In this document: piece after piece, positions 54,501 through 61,335 of the stretch | Layout of the letters: each line of letters begins with the position of its first letter | Position numbering within the stretch: position 1 is the stretch's first letter | DNA from: Fibrobacteraceae bacterium | GTDB taxonomy: Bacteria > Fibrobacterota > Fibrobacteria > Fibrobacterales > Fibrobacteraceae | Length of the DNA stretch: 64,000 nt | Assembly (NCBI GenBank): GCA_017625775.1 | Contig: JAGAKE010000002.1 | Span: 285,081 to 349,080 of the forward strand | Reading direction: 5' to 3' | Translations under genes and position numbers: made by a program | Notes under the pieces: model-generated | Databases searched by the model: none | What the model was told of the DNA's origin: nothing | The model's input: the letters and a program-made list of their open reading frames with translations, nothing else

Positions 54501-57082
54501 TTAGGACCCTCTTTTTGAATAGATGATAATAAGTGTTCTTTTCCATCTAATTTTAAATCAAAAATTTCTTTAGGGCGAAATACAAAAAGTCCATCTTTAC
54601 GAACAGGATTAGTCACTTCCTTTGGCTCGCTCCACTCACTACCACCTATGCGTAATCTTACATACCATAACATTCCCTCTCGTTCATACGCAATTTGAAA
54701 ACCCGCATTAAAATCGATTTTTATTTGACGAAGACTATCAGGTTGTAAATCATCTATAATAAACCGATATTCATTAATGTATTTTTTGGCCGTAAAAGGT
54801 TTCCATTTCCAATAATTTAGAGCATCAAAAGTTATTGATTTTTGGGGGCTATTATTATAACGAACATCCTTAATTGAAATTGTCTTTTCTGCATCAAGCG
54901 ATCTTATTGCATTTTTTTCGGCAAAACTTGATTCATATAAAACTATTTCTGTATCTTCATTTACTCCCTCTATATCATTTTCTTTTACTGCACAGTTATT
55001 TTCATTCATTAGCGATTTAATATCATAAACATCAGATTCACATGTACCATAAAGAATCAAAGGAATTATAGAATCCGACGCATCAACACTATTTCCCTTA
55101 TTAAAAACAGAAGCTATAGAAATTCTAGGGGCATCAAAAAGCATCTTTTCTAGATCGGAATAATTAAATGTTGTTGAATTTGTCAGTCCATCATAAGTAA
55201 ATTCTGTTGAATGTTTTATTGCCGCTTCAAGAGAAAGATGTTTAGTATCCTCCAAAGCTTTCATATTTCGAGCTAATTTTGCAGTTTTTCCAGATAAATC
55301 AGCAATTAAAACGACATTAGCAGCAAATGCTGTGGATTTACAAATTTCGTCGTATGGAGAAATTAAAACTTTGCAACCCGTTCTTAAACTCATATCTAAA
55401 TTATTGCGAATCGTTTCTAATTTTCCTACTTCAATAAGAAGATTTCTATAATGATTCAATTGATCATTACCTTCTATATAATCTCCTATATCATACCCAA
55501 TTCGAGAAAGATTTGCTTTCTTAAAAACAGAAACGTTTAACCCATAGGCACTATACATGGGAACATCAAATACTCCCTCATCAAAAAAATTTAATCCATA
55601 ATTTGATAGATTCTTAGCGCTAACAGAAAGGCCTTTTAGCAAACAAGACCTAGAATTATTCTCCGAAATAGAACATTTAACAACATCACTCAACACATCA
55701 GCAATTTCTGGAGAAAAATTTTCCATAAACGCCGAATACAACTCTGATTTGTAGGCTTCTGGAATAAATTCATTCAAAATACGAAGAATTTTTAAAGCAG
55801 AACTCGGCAAATCATCCATATTTATTTTAAAACTTCTCAATTCTGATAGCCCTTGAATGTAACTAGACAACTTAGAATCATTTAAAAAATTCCCTAAGGA
55901 GTTATATTCTTCAACGAGATTATTAACGATATCCCAGCCTTCTTTTGAAAGACTTCCTTTTAATAATTCATCGGTTAATTGCGAAATACTTTCATTCACA
56001 TCATTAACATTAATCCCTGCATTGAATAAGACATTGTTCAAGGAATCAAGAAGAACTTGTTTCAATTTATCTTTTGGAATGTGATTTTTCGTTTGTTCAA
56101 AAAAATCCTCATAAGTTCGTCGCCCATTTCCTATAGTTGGAAAACCATAAGAATAGACTATACTATAGGATGGATTAGAGTATTTTGTTTGCATTCCTGT
56201 CGCATTAAGATATTGAATTTGACCAATATTTTCACCTACATTTGCTGTTGAGGAGGAAATAAGATTTTCATATTTCTTATCATTTTCGCTTGCATCTTGT
56301 GCTAAATACCACAAAGCATTAGAATTTATATCGTAATTATTAAAAAATTCTGTTCCAGAAAAAGAACTTGATATATCATACATATTTTGAGCCATTCCAA
56401 GAACAGCATTTTGAGCCACAGATATTGCAACATCTTGTACGGCCTCAACTCCACCAAACACATAAGCAGAAAGAGTTAATGGAAGTACGGCAGAAAGAGC
56501 TTTAATATCAGGCTTTTTAAAAGAGAAATTTTTAGATTTTTGAAATAACGCTTGATCAGCAAAACCAGTTCCTTCATGAGGAGTATCAAAAAATAAAATT
56601 TTAGAATAATCTCCAACATAATCTTTTCCTTGAATATATTCACGAGCAATTAAACCACTAACCCCCTCTGTTATTATGATGTAACGAAGTGGTAAAATAT
56701 CTGCTCTGCTTTTTTTCAAACTTTCTAGCGAACAACTATCTTTACATTGATTTTTCCATTTTAAAAGCAATTCATCAGAACTATTTTGAAACCAATTTTC
56801 AAGAGCTTTGGAATATATAGATTCATCATTATGATTTAACAGAATTTTAGATAATTCACTAGCACTTTGTGAAGAAACATCTATTGAATGAGTATAGATA
56901 TTTCCAATATCATTTGTTATGTGAGTTGCAATATAATCGCTAATGCCCGACTTTTCATACGGATTATTTTTTTTTGTTCCATCAAAAAGAAGAATAAAAA
57001 GACTATTTCGATAAGATTCTACACATGCAAATGAATACGAAAATAAAAGAAATAAACTTAAGAATACAAATAATTTTTTCAT
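45506..57082 (-). CDS. Giant modular surface protein, 3858 aa: pseudo-lipase, Ig-like repeats, LamG-like, CBM-like, tandem CBM3-like
   Basis: Signal peptide (LFVFLSLFLLFSYSFAC). Residues 20-250 resemble a secreted lipase: LFILLFDGTKKNNP, then TEGVSGLIAREYI (around 138-150) and FFDTPHEGTG (164-173); but where active lipases have GHSMGGL, the nucleophile Ser position is Gly140. Then Ig-like/Fn3-like repeats with IDRDAP (near 1000), IDSTAP (near 1145), VDRVAP (near 1275); a FlgD-like segment near 1820-1880 (EIYDSEGRLVKKL, VSWDGTSETG); LamG-like domain about 3125-3325 (YPLSEGVGNTAFEV, VSDVRIYRTS-type end); CBM6/35-like about 3340-3450; two CBM3-like domains about 3478-3590 and 3620-3745 (RPRFQLQNLTG, RIRYYYSGEG, GNGPQIGLHRTD; and VRYYYRDDGG, GNGVNFEIHNADW); and a C-terminal sorting-like tail (GLYTLETVNAAGTPLVSLF). 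Third gene of a five-gene operon. Likely a cellulose-binding surface adhesin. Confidence 0.85.
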   Translation of the reverse strand: MKKLFVFLSLFLLFSYSFACVESYRNSLFILLFDGTKKNNPYEKSGISDYIATHITNDIGNIYTHSIDVSSQSASELSKILLNHNDESIYSKALENWFQNSSDELLLKWKNQCKDSCSLESLKKSRADILPLRYIIITEGVSGLIAREYIQGKDYVGDYSKILFFDTPHEGTGFADQALFQKSKNFSFKKPDIKALSAVLPLTLSAYVFGGVEAVQDVAISVAQNAVLGMAQNMYDISSSFSGTEFFNNYDINSNALWYLAQDASENDKKYENLISSSTANVGENIGQIQYLNATGMQTKYSNPSYSIVYSYGFPTIGNGRRTYEDFFEQTKNHIPKDKLKQVLLDSLNNVLFNAGINVNDVNESISQLTDELLKGSLSKEGWDIVNNLVEEYNSLGNFLNDSKLSSYIQGLSELRSFKINMDDLPSSALKILRILNEFIPEAYKSELYSAFMENFSPEIADVLSDVVKCSISENNSRSCLLKGLSVSAKNLSNYGLNFFDEGVFDVPMYSAYGLNVSVFKKANLSRIGYDIGDYIEGNDQLNHYRNLLIEVGKLETIRNNLDMSLRTGCKVLISPYDEICKSTAFAANVVLIADLSGKTAKLARNMKALEDTKHLSLEAAIKHSTEFTYDGLTNSTTFNYSDLEKMLFDAPRISIASVFNKGNSVDASDSIIPLILYGTCESDVYDIKSLMNENNCAVKENDIEGVNEDTEIVLYESSFAEKNAIRSLDAEKTISIKDVRYNNSPQKSITFDALNYWKWKPFTAKKYINEYRFIIDDLQPDSLRQIKIDFNAGFQIAYEREGMLWYVRLRIGGSEWSEPKEVTNPVRKDGLFVFRPKEIFDLKLDGKEHLLSSIQKEGPNMVHLYIVNKLGLSGSSEFTYLFESTPPLLESGWPKSFSVLSRVDKPYVYYNKQDFVPKFKDVEVSLLYFDGNNEEIGEVSGTYELVDSVRGTYKISADMENLWKMQGLKSGNYILEWSVGILDTQNKLITTKLQTMIYIDRDAPNLDLILNKTEISGKNIWEKWGTIVNNDSVFDRSIRALRVFIQQENDSLILVKKLVERNEQYINFGWQEGIPNFEGPANLIVQAVDYAYSSEENEKLLSNSVNNGDFILWDEIVKKNTNENNNAPDNDFNVTQLESKILIDSTAPKILEKSFTFFVARKKMGEDYPIFDYSKAKEMLGINDTLKLSFGVKEPLLGRDSTIISARIKFNDEKQNIHKVYYLDTIVMVSDINIEFIEPTANRLKDGVYDVSVELIDNAGNKTDSLVYQGMVVDRVAPVITELMNGDVAFENISELKKSKGYISQVSDYDLNKTDLFCYARVSSGNQNTDWFFVGKDSVSKSKNSDNSFEFSIVDKIQNLPNGLWTIRFGCFDGVGNYGEKVDFFGMGNRYPRITFPEEGMGDYFGGKVLIEGTTPNPIVKNGNDKNATFVVEWCKIDSSECSSENITYLTKTISEQPKPLAIWNAKGLLGDYKIRLKVSGCDYQGENCETAVNERGVSIVEGIESVNFGDDSADLPSLEVVEFPKNQIPAAERIVSLKLEGSDTSQWSMNVSLKVKSPNDSSLFVPAKNIFFSTVRTSPFYGEPTIKKEGLSVWQNGKKWNIYWKGNAESSIDEILPFISLKYQKESLNFDMLEFLPKEDTSVNMLAINEDQIKIPAYNAVRKWALDDEEIFIQFESDSAFVIDVSSVKNGSQKIFCGKNSVLAENVFTNIKNSPMLYVFPQEYLSVFSWNGLTQENLYPSGGEVQLQAYAYNKKDKTKLVFCEKSWYQAIEDFKIITSNQGMKEFYVGFSTGDSNEENSFTNSNFNYEFGIAGQSAYVSAEIYDSEGRLVKKLMENQFLLAGTSKNAYSVSWDGTSETGFVSTKEGKYTLKITAAREGSEKTLSHDFQLVLANKLIPAPREFANSEENPAELVIDEASIDEMGNLRYYGNPDYLLEADVTSVTLPKEQQKVTYQWTMNGTQYPIYFEKNRYSIGVHRHRKKIPVTVAVLLAGYGHDLTSVYNWEKRSYNYKMIWKEIELEEGQEGDFPEIILNPWNSIVGFDEDGDVKLKIGVAVKILPQWSSKKIGDYFSKEGEYEYYLTGHFNHDLYSDPTGKTSNSDYSWNLIWNDEICANEADENKCPFDRALKYWWSDFNGETVYWESSKKTFYYDSGTFELENTSPELNCKPSNTIENISNKKFICNEDDDYNVHKDMVKISVSPTVSHNNYSYGNYSCWCDNDGSDTEIAIRLKIAVKEDYWYPQYGYNNLANTFTRLDPQNIALFNEEGYCNLQEKPCQIFDGENWVTNNATTGVTAFEVQKFSMAQVPENPLLFPDEYTDNSNEGLSNSTYSIKFYNAKDAPISFRAAMAWNENGLFKRSDLDSDNGVDSIETPSISNPLKISFYIAPKMSAKTAIKSNVSVSTTYPFTSSDFSEIENSVNKMCENCKFYHGLASGLHFSVGDWNLDDWNSKFLIDNNVIKNPLTATTNENPETTFTPVIELNSYIPEKDGLLSTYLYDVTENDSKELEYWQISKEEFLKTKPHVDKSIVSNGYIPSGDFELKISTPNWRPQKGDDGDWFATNEGTEKKSTASFIWSLQKPWDYNRSDLQHKVSLEDIKNQDLNDEILGKPWMKKIKISNPKVYVRGEEGENTTEDVERKLHPYYIAEYDSIAQEFNVIRNKNIDYTSREPEKITLRGRVPGENQKWNLFYIQNGKQNFLKSGIQNELPLETPYPVLDYVEMNRLQGNTSFFLTYGGINGETYFHQLDVHVGSLLKSGKGGVVESMYGEISVNFEPGTWGENDVDVTVRTISKAGEYNFEAFKNLDIIGPVIEVLPSHDFSNLSESQWPLIHVRLQCKELKGVHPSELKVYKPDFESKEIMPLETQNILAFDKKNNPIELNDLNFEDKCESIEIIAKTNSFSTFIILDEKIFEKIELVDSALTEKYELVCNEISLDTLWAGTVNGWLEYPYSCSGKSNYLIQLRKGEIVVAEHQAASTNPIKWNIRKSDISLMHDIYTSRINIYGIDGQTFQYRGPIVRIDSISPVIDDINVSVMETSDSRILQVDVSSVDEISGISKMRLDVYFGGNLVESRTILGNKSVAENFILNREMLYNCVGCKANVNVTIEDFGHNYAKATILSEKLYPYPTSLFLWYPLSEGVGNTAFEVTGNGPDIDISNLKHPWQNGKSLNLFASDRAMGKNDMSTSDSLTAFSVELRFSSGNLAGTVFGWEGENTWLIGVDANGKYYFEIDSERITFTAKAERNVKNHIVLTINDNYVCLYKNGIFVESKNLGYLLKFGKGGKPIIGRIGSAKSIVGGISDVRIYRTSLDSSQVFNLFRDGLDLSASDIVAARAIDLDRGELLVEQSCAVSGKAYLRQKNAVETDFMTWNVDVTAGHYSLYLLSLDYASKKSRIEIFVDGLSYGIYTIESTGLWKSSRINGLSLPLSSGENRISIRPVGSLGIAALALVNEAKNIPANLINYGEANWTNPTPRISVKMHYENQSDVSWVRPRFQLQNLTGMSFKDVRIRYYYSGEGESVQAMSFYPNVPMSVVPDAGDVYYGELLLTESIQAYGSVYYGNGPQIGLHRTDYYFPWNVVDDPSFAKDALNDYVEAKGIAVLDADGFILNDWNCYDSDGPIEKKRKSVRVLAKDSKTGSNQSSLVTMLVENTGETAIEGYEVRYYYRDDGGMQVVDVYNNPFAISNKVSVGGDLYYVSFLYTNATLNPSEKSDFGNGVNFEIHNADWSIGYNSNDDPSHYNLNEVELIEADSAIVLDLNGNLLWGYAPQPTFKNEFIIKDSYENLIDIEGDVIYVHINEKGLYTLETVNAAGTPLVSLFKGMWGVGEHSISLKNHTFSPGCYLVLRRENEILSWKIFK

Positions 57083-57094
57083 TGCAAATAAATT

Positions 57095-57805
57095 TTAGTC
57101 TTTTATGCAGCGAATGGAACTTTTCTCTTTATAAGAACTAGACATCACATATAAGTGCGAATACCCGTCAAATTTAGTAGTCCACACATTATAGTTCCCA
57201 TTTACATCAACGCTATAACTAGAGCGCCACCATTCCGCATAAAGGCTATCCTCTTTCTGATAAGAACTCAAAGTCGGTAATGCGGAAAAGCCACATTCAT
57301 TTTTCCAGTTTAATTCATCCCCTGGATTCAATACTATCCAACCAGTAGATGATTTTAAACGAAATCCTGCCTCCTTTTCCTCTCCTAGATCTTTTATTAA
57401 ATTCTGCCATTCTTCTTCACTAGGTAAATGCCAACCATTAGGGCAGGCATAATATGCAGCAAGCCAATTATATACCCTCCCTTTTTCTCTACAATTGTCT
57501 TCAGGATAATAACAAGTATCTTTTGAAATTCCTTCTTCACCCGTTGATGGGTAAGTTAGTACTGAATCTCTCATTTCATACCTTAAATTCTCCGCCATCC
57601 ACACTTGGTCTCCAATAGTTGTGTATTTGTATTCTTGCCCATCGCGTTCATCAATAAATGAACCACGACCACTTTCCGGGCAAACTTTTGCGGCATCAAA
57701 CTCTTCACTTGCACTAGAACTATTTTCAGAGCAAGCAATAAAAACAATGGATAATACACCCATAACCAAGCACTTCAATAACGCAGAAAAACGATTATTT
57801 TGCAT
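57095..57805 (-). CDS. FISUMP-domain lipoprotein 2, 236 aa
   Basis: ATG 57805 with GAGGG upstream; a longer frame from 57898 overlaps no ribosome site. Signal MQNNRFSALLKCLVMGVLSI ending IAC (Cys25), followed by SENSSSASEEFDAAKVCPE. FISUMP domain: GSFIDERDGQEYKYTTIGD, VWMAENLRYE, CPNGWHLPSEEEW, FSALPTLS and SSIRCIKD. The EEFDA..VCP.. linker is nearly the same as in FISUMP lipoprotein 3, so the two are close paralogues flanking the giant gene, which starts 12 bp downstream. Confidence 0.9.
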   Translation of the reverse strand: MQNNRFSALLKCLVMGVLSIVFIACSENSSSASEEFDAAKVCPESGRGSFIDERDGQEYKYTTIGDQVWMAENLRYEMRDSVLTYPSTGEEGISKDTCYYPEDNCREKGRVYNWLAAYYACPNGWHLPSEEEWQNLIKDLGEEKEAGFRLKSSTGWIVLNPGDELNWKNECGFSALPTLSSYQKEDSLYAEWWRSSYSVDVNGNYNVWTTKFDGYSHLYVMSSSYKEKSSIRCIKD

Positions 57806-57910
57806 AGAAAAACCCTCAAAAAGTGTGCAAGAATTTAGAATAATTTCTAAAGAATTCAATGCATATAACACAGTAAAACTATCACACTTTACATCCAAAT
57901 TAAAAATCAG

Positions 57911-58561
57911 CTAATTGTCTTTTACGCAACGAACAGAACGAGCGTTTCCTTTATAGTGATAACGCAAATAAGCACTTTCAACAGAATAATCTAAAACAAG
58001 ATAATATGCCATGTACTCATCTTCTTCACTTTCTGTTTCTGTCCAAAAAGACGCATTTCTGCTTATATCTTCAAAACTGCCATCGCTATTACGCATACCT
58101 GCAGGAAATGCTGAAAATTTAAAATCATCTGTACCATTTCCCCGAATGGTGTACCAATCAGCTTTTGACTTTAACATTTGCCCAGCAATTGCTTCGCCAC
58201 CAACATTTTTCATTAAAAGTTCAAATTCCATTTTGCTTGGTAAATGCCAGTAATCAGGGCATACTTCTAAAGCTAATTCCCACGCATAAAGCCTTCCATA
58301 CTTTTCACAATTTGCTGAGGCATCATCATAGCAATACGAATCCTCAGTTTCATAGTTTAAATTCTCAGCCATCCATGTTTGATTGCCTATTTTTATGTAT
58401 TTGTATTCTTGTCCATCGCGTTCATCAGTAAATGTTTCGAGCACGGATTCCTGAGGTTCAGAATTTTCTTTTTCAGATTCATTTGCTGAAGAAGAATTAC
58501 TTTCTGAACAAGCAAAGAAAAAGAATGAAATAAAAAAAATAGAAATGGTAAATCTTTTCAT
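57911..58561 (-). CDS. FISUMP-domain lipoprotein 1, 216 aa
   Basis: First gene of the operon, AGGAG before ATG 58561. Signal peptide ends FFFFAC (Cys18), followed by SESNSSSANESEKENSEPQE, the acidic Ser-rich motif also seen in the other lipoproteins. FISUMP domain: ETFTDERDGQEYKYIKIGN, TWMAENLNYE, CPDYWHLPSKMEF, FSAFPAGMRN, ARSVRCVKDN. Cys pairs (SYCYDDASANCEKYG) may form a disulfide. Probably on the cell surface; binding function is inferred from the family context only. Confidence 0.9.
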   Translation of the reverse strand: MKRFTISIFFISFFFFACSESNSSSANESEKENSEPQESVLETFTDERDGQEYKYIKIGNQTWMAENLNYETEDSYCYDDASANCEKYGRLYAWELALEVCPDYWHLPSKMEFELLMKNVGGEAIAGQMLKSKADWYTIRGNGTDDFKFSAFPAGMRNSDGSFEDISRNASFWTETESEEDEYMAYYLVLDYSVESAYLRYHYKGNARSVRCVKDN

Positions 58562-58598
58562 GATGACTCCTGAATGAAGGAAAAATATAATTTTTTAT

Positions 58599-59075
58599 TT
58601 ATTTAGAAATACACCCAGTAATTGCTTTCACGGCAGAAATCAAATCTTGTGGAGCAACTTTTATTTGAAGGCCGCGCACACCAGCGCTTACAAAAATATA
58701 TGGTTGAGAAAGCGCGCTTTCGTCAAAATAAGTTGGAAAATTCTTTTTCATACCAAGGGGCGAGCAACCGCCACGAATGTAACCTGTTAAAGGCAACAGT
58801 TCTTTAACAGCCACAGGCTCTACTTTTTTGTTTTCAGAAATTTTAGCAACAGCTTTTAAATCCACTTCTAAATGGCCCGGAATTACACAAACTAAAAGTC
58901 CCTTTTTATCACCGCGAAGCAGAATAGTTTTAAAAACTTGTTCTATTGGTTCTGCTAAAGTTTCTGCCACATGAACGGCGCTTAAATCAGATTCATCAAC
59001 ATCGTAGGGAATAAGTTCGTATGAAATTTTTTGTCTATCAAGAATTCTTGCAGCATTTGTTTTCACTATTTTCAT
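58599..59075 (-). CDS. ybaK: Aminoacyl-tRNA deacylase (YbaK/EbsC family)
   Basis: Hydrolyses mischarged tRNA, usually Cys-tRNA(Pro), protecting translation accuracy. 158 residues, matching the family. Motifs: TNAARILDRQKISYELIPYD, HVAETLAEPIEQVFKTILLRG, VIPGHLEVDLKAVAK, GYIRGGCSPLGMKK (the catalytic Gly-rich loop) and YIFVSAGVRGLQIKVAP. Last in a minus-strand direction opposite to the riboswitch; its ATG lacks a Shine-Dalgarno. TATGTT ends about 8 nt upstream, so it may be leaderless. Confidence 0.93.
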   Translation of the reverse strand: MKIVKTNAARILDRQKISYELIPYDVDESDLSAVHVAETLAEPIEQVFKTILLRGDKKGLLVCVIPGHLEVDLKAVAKISENKKVEPVAVKELLPLTGYIRGGCSPLGMKKNFPTYFDESALSQPYIFVSAGVRGLQIKVAPQDLISAVKAITGCISK

Positions 59076-59139
59076 AATACACTAACATAGAATTTTATTG
59101 ACAATATTTTATCGTGTTATTATCTTTTTTTACAAATTC

Positions 59140-59300
59140 CATGCCCTGAAAAGCTCTGCTGTAAGCAGAAGAGAATCCCGTGAAATCCGGGAGCGGTCGC
59201 GCCGCTGTAAAGGGGGACGAAATCGGCATAAACCAATGTCTGAAAAAGATGTGAAGGAGCCGAAAGTAGAAAGATCCCTGAGCCAGAAGAACTGTGGAAC
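59140..59300 (+). promoter_or_regulatory. Cobalamin (AdoCbl/B12) riboswitch
   Basis: Shows the conserved core GAATCCCGTGAAATCCGGGA (about 59173-59192), the following GCGGTCGCGCCGCTGTAA (59193-59210), and the B12 box AGCCAGAAGAACTG (59281-59294), in the right order and spacing. The CDS starts at 59323 after AAAGGAAACG, so control is probably at translation: no T-run terminator is seen between the box and the ATG. Any longer reading frame through this element is an artefact. Confidence 0.92.
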
Positions 59301-59322
59301 CTTAAACTTTTTAAAGGAAACG

Positions 59323-61314
59323 ATGCGCACGACGTCTTTCTATATTTCTTTTGTTGCCATAGCAACACTCTTTTGGTTTGCTCCAACGCTTGCCGGCGAA
59401 TATAGTGTGCAAGAGCTTGGTTCTTCTGAAATCCGCGATAATTCATTTTTTGAAAAGAAAAAAAAAGATGTTGAAATTTTGACCCCAAAAGATTGGGAAG
59501 GAAACAACTTTTCTTTAGCCGATTTTTTAGCCAAACAAACAGGAATTCAATTTTTTAAACAAGGTGGTTTAGGAAGTTTCGAAAGTGTTTCTATACGCGG
59601 AATTTCAGGCAAAAATATCTTGATTTGCATTGATGGCATTGCACAAAATTCCGCTAATGGAGGAGCTTTTGACTTAAGTAAAATTGACTTGAATTTAATA
59701 GAAAAGATTGAAATTTATAAAAACAATATTCCGGCAAAATTTGGAAATGGAAAACTGGGCGGAGCCATAAATTTTATAACTAAAAAATCACTTCAACATT
59801 CAGGAAAAATTCTCGCTTCTTATGGGAGTTATAATTTCTGGGAAGCTAGCGCTCAAATTTCGGCTTCACCCAAAGACAGCTTTTATATTTCTGCTGGAAT
59901 TTCTACAAAACATTCTGACAACGATTACGAATTTAAAAATCGCAATGGCACACTTTATGACACTTCTGACGACTTTACAGACAAAAGAGAAAATGCGGAA
60001 TATACTGAAAATTCCTTTTCTTTACAACTTCGCAAATTACACGCAAATGATTTTTTCTCCATATTTTCAATTTATGGTTTTCACGCAGAAGGCGGAATTC
60101 CTGGCCGCGAAGATTACCAAACCAAAATAGCATCTTTCAACGGCAATTTTTTACAATGGCATTATCGTTTAGAGACTCCTGAAATAAAAAACGGCTTTTG
60201 GCTTTACCCAGGAATTTCTGGAAAACTCAATAAAAACATGGGAGAATCTTATTACCCTTTAGACCATATTGGTTACCTTTCTTCAGATTTTTTAGAATAC
60301 GGAATATTGCATTTTTCTTTAACGCCAGAATTTTATGTTGAATGGAATACTAATTATTTCGAAAGTTCTGCGCGTATTGATTTGAATTATGAAAATGGAA
60401 TGCCAAGAGGCAATTCTACTAATTGGGAATTAGAACGGTTTTCTTCAAACATCTCTTTTGATTTTTTATACAACTTAAATTCATTTTTAAAATTTGGCAG
60501 TAAAATCGGAACACTTTTCAGACAAGATGAAATCGACAAAGGCAAATTTATTTTACCCACAGGAACAAGAAATTTAGACAAAGAAAATCTTTATGATTTT
60601 TCTTTTATGGGGAACGCTTTTCTAATTTTTGAAAAAGAAAAGTTTCCGCTTTCAGCAAGCGTTTCTTTTGGTAGATTTTTTAGACAGCCAGAACTTATGG
60701 AACTTTATGGCGTGTTTCCCGGCAGCATTTCAAACCCAGATTTAAAAGAAGAAAATGCATTGCGTTTTGAGGCGAGCGCCTTTTTAGAAATAACACCTAA
60801 CACCAATCTAAAAACAGCTTACTTTGAAAGTCATACAGAAAATGGTATTTATTGGATTACAAGCGGAACATTTATGAAACCCGAAAATATTGGAAAAGCT
60901 TTTATCCGAGGCCTTGAAGCTGCGCTTGAAAGTAAACCACTTTCATTTCTAGAAATTTCTTTACGAGCTACATTACAAAAAACAGAAGACAAATCAAATT
61001 CAAAAACTTATAACGGAAACCAATTACCTGGCGAGCCAACTCATTCTTATTTTTCACAAATCGGACTTTTATTTTATCCTTTTACTTTTCATTTTTCCGC
61101 GGCGTATAAATCTGTAATTTATGGGGACAGGGCTGAAAAATTAAAACAACCGGGAACTCCTCATTACACGCTTTCTGTTTCTTACGATTTTTTAGAAAAA
61201 AGTCGATTGATTTTTGCTATCGATAATTTAAGCGATGAAACTTACCGACATATTTATACGCCTTTCCCTATTCCTGGGCGAGAATACCGTTTAACCTTTA
61301 TCCAAAATTTCTAA
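59323..61314 (+). CDS. TonB-dependent receptor, BtuB-like (cobalamin uptake)
   Basis: 663 residues. Signal peptide MRTTSFYISFVAIATLFWFA, then plug domain at about 45-165 (LADFLAKQTGIQFFKQGGLG, SVSIRGISGKNILICIDG, KIEIYKNNIPAKFGNGKLGG) and a 22-strand-type barrel ending in RLTFIQNF. An outer-membrane gate for a bulky cofactor; control by a B12 riboswitch makes it a vitamin B12 receptor. Followed 21 bp later by a propeller lipoprotein in the same transcript. ATG chosen from AAAGGA and from the position of the riboswitch. Confidence 0.9.
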   Translation: MRTTSFYISFVAIATLFWFAPTLAGEYSVQELGSSEIRDNSFFEKKKKDVEILTPKDWEGNNFSLADFLAKQTGIQFFKQGGLGSFESVSIRGISGKNILICIDGIAQNSANGGAFDLSKIDLNLIEKIEIYKNNIPAKFGNGKLGGAINFITKKSLQHSGKILASYGSYNFWEASAQISASPKDSFYISAGISTKHSDNDYEFKNRNGTLYDTSDDFTDKRENAEYTENSFSLQLRKLHANDFFSIFSIYGFHAEGGIPGREDYQTKIASFNGNFLQWHYRLETPEIKNGFWLYPGISGKLNKNMGESYYPLDHIGYLSSDFLEYGILHFSLTPEFYVEWNTNYFESSARIDLNYENGMPRGNSTNWELERFSSNISFDFLYNLNSFLKFGSKIGTLFRQDEIDKGKFILPTGTRNLDKENLYDFSFMGNAFLIFEKEKFPLSASVSFGRFFRQPELMELYGVFPGSISNPDLKEENALRFEASAFLEITPNTNLKTAYFESHTENGIYWITSGTFMKPENIGKAFIRGLEAALESKPLSFLEISLRATLQKTEDKSNSKTYNGNQLPGEPTHSYFSQIGLLFYPFTFHFSAAYKSVIYGDRAEKLKQPGTPHYTLSVSYDFLEKSRLIFAIDNLSDETYRHIYTPFPIPGREYRLTFIQNF

Positions 61315-61335
61315 CAAATTAAATTAGGAGAAATC

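Noticed and set aside
59098..59322. N-terminal extension of the TonB receptor frame
   Set aside because: The DNA is the cobalamin riboswitch; the true start at 59323 has AAAGGA and a signal peptide.
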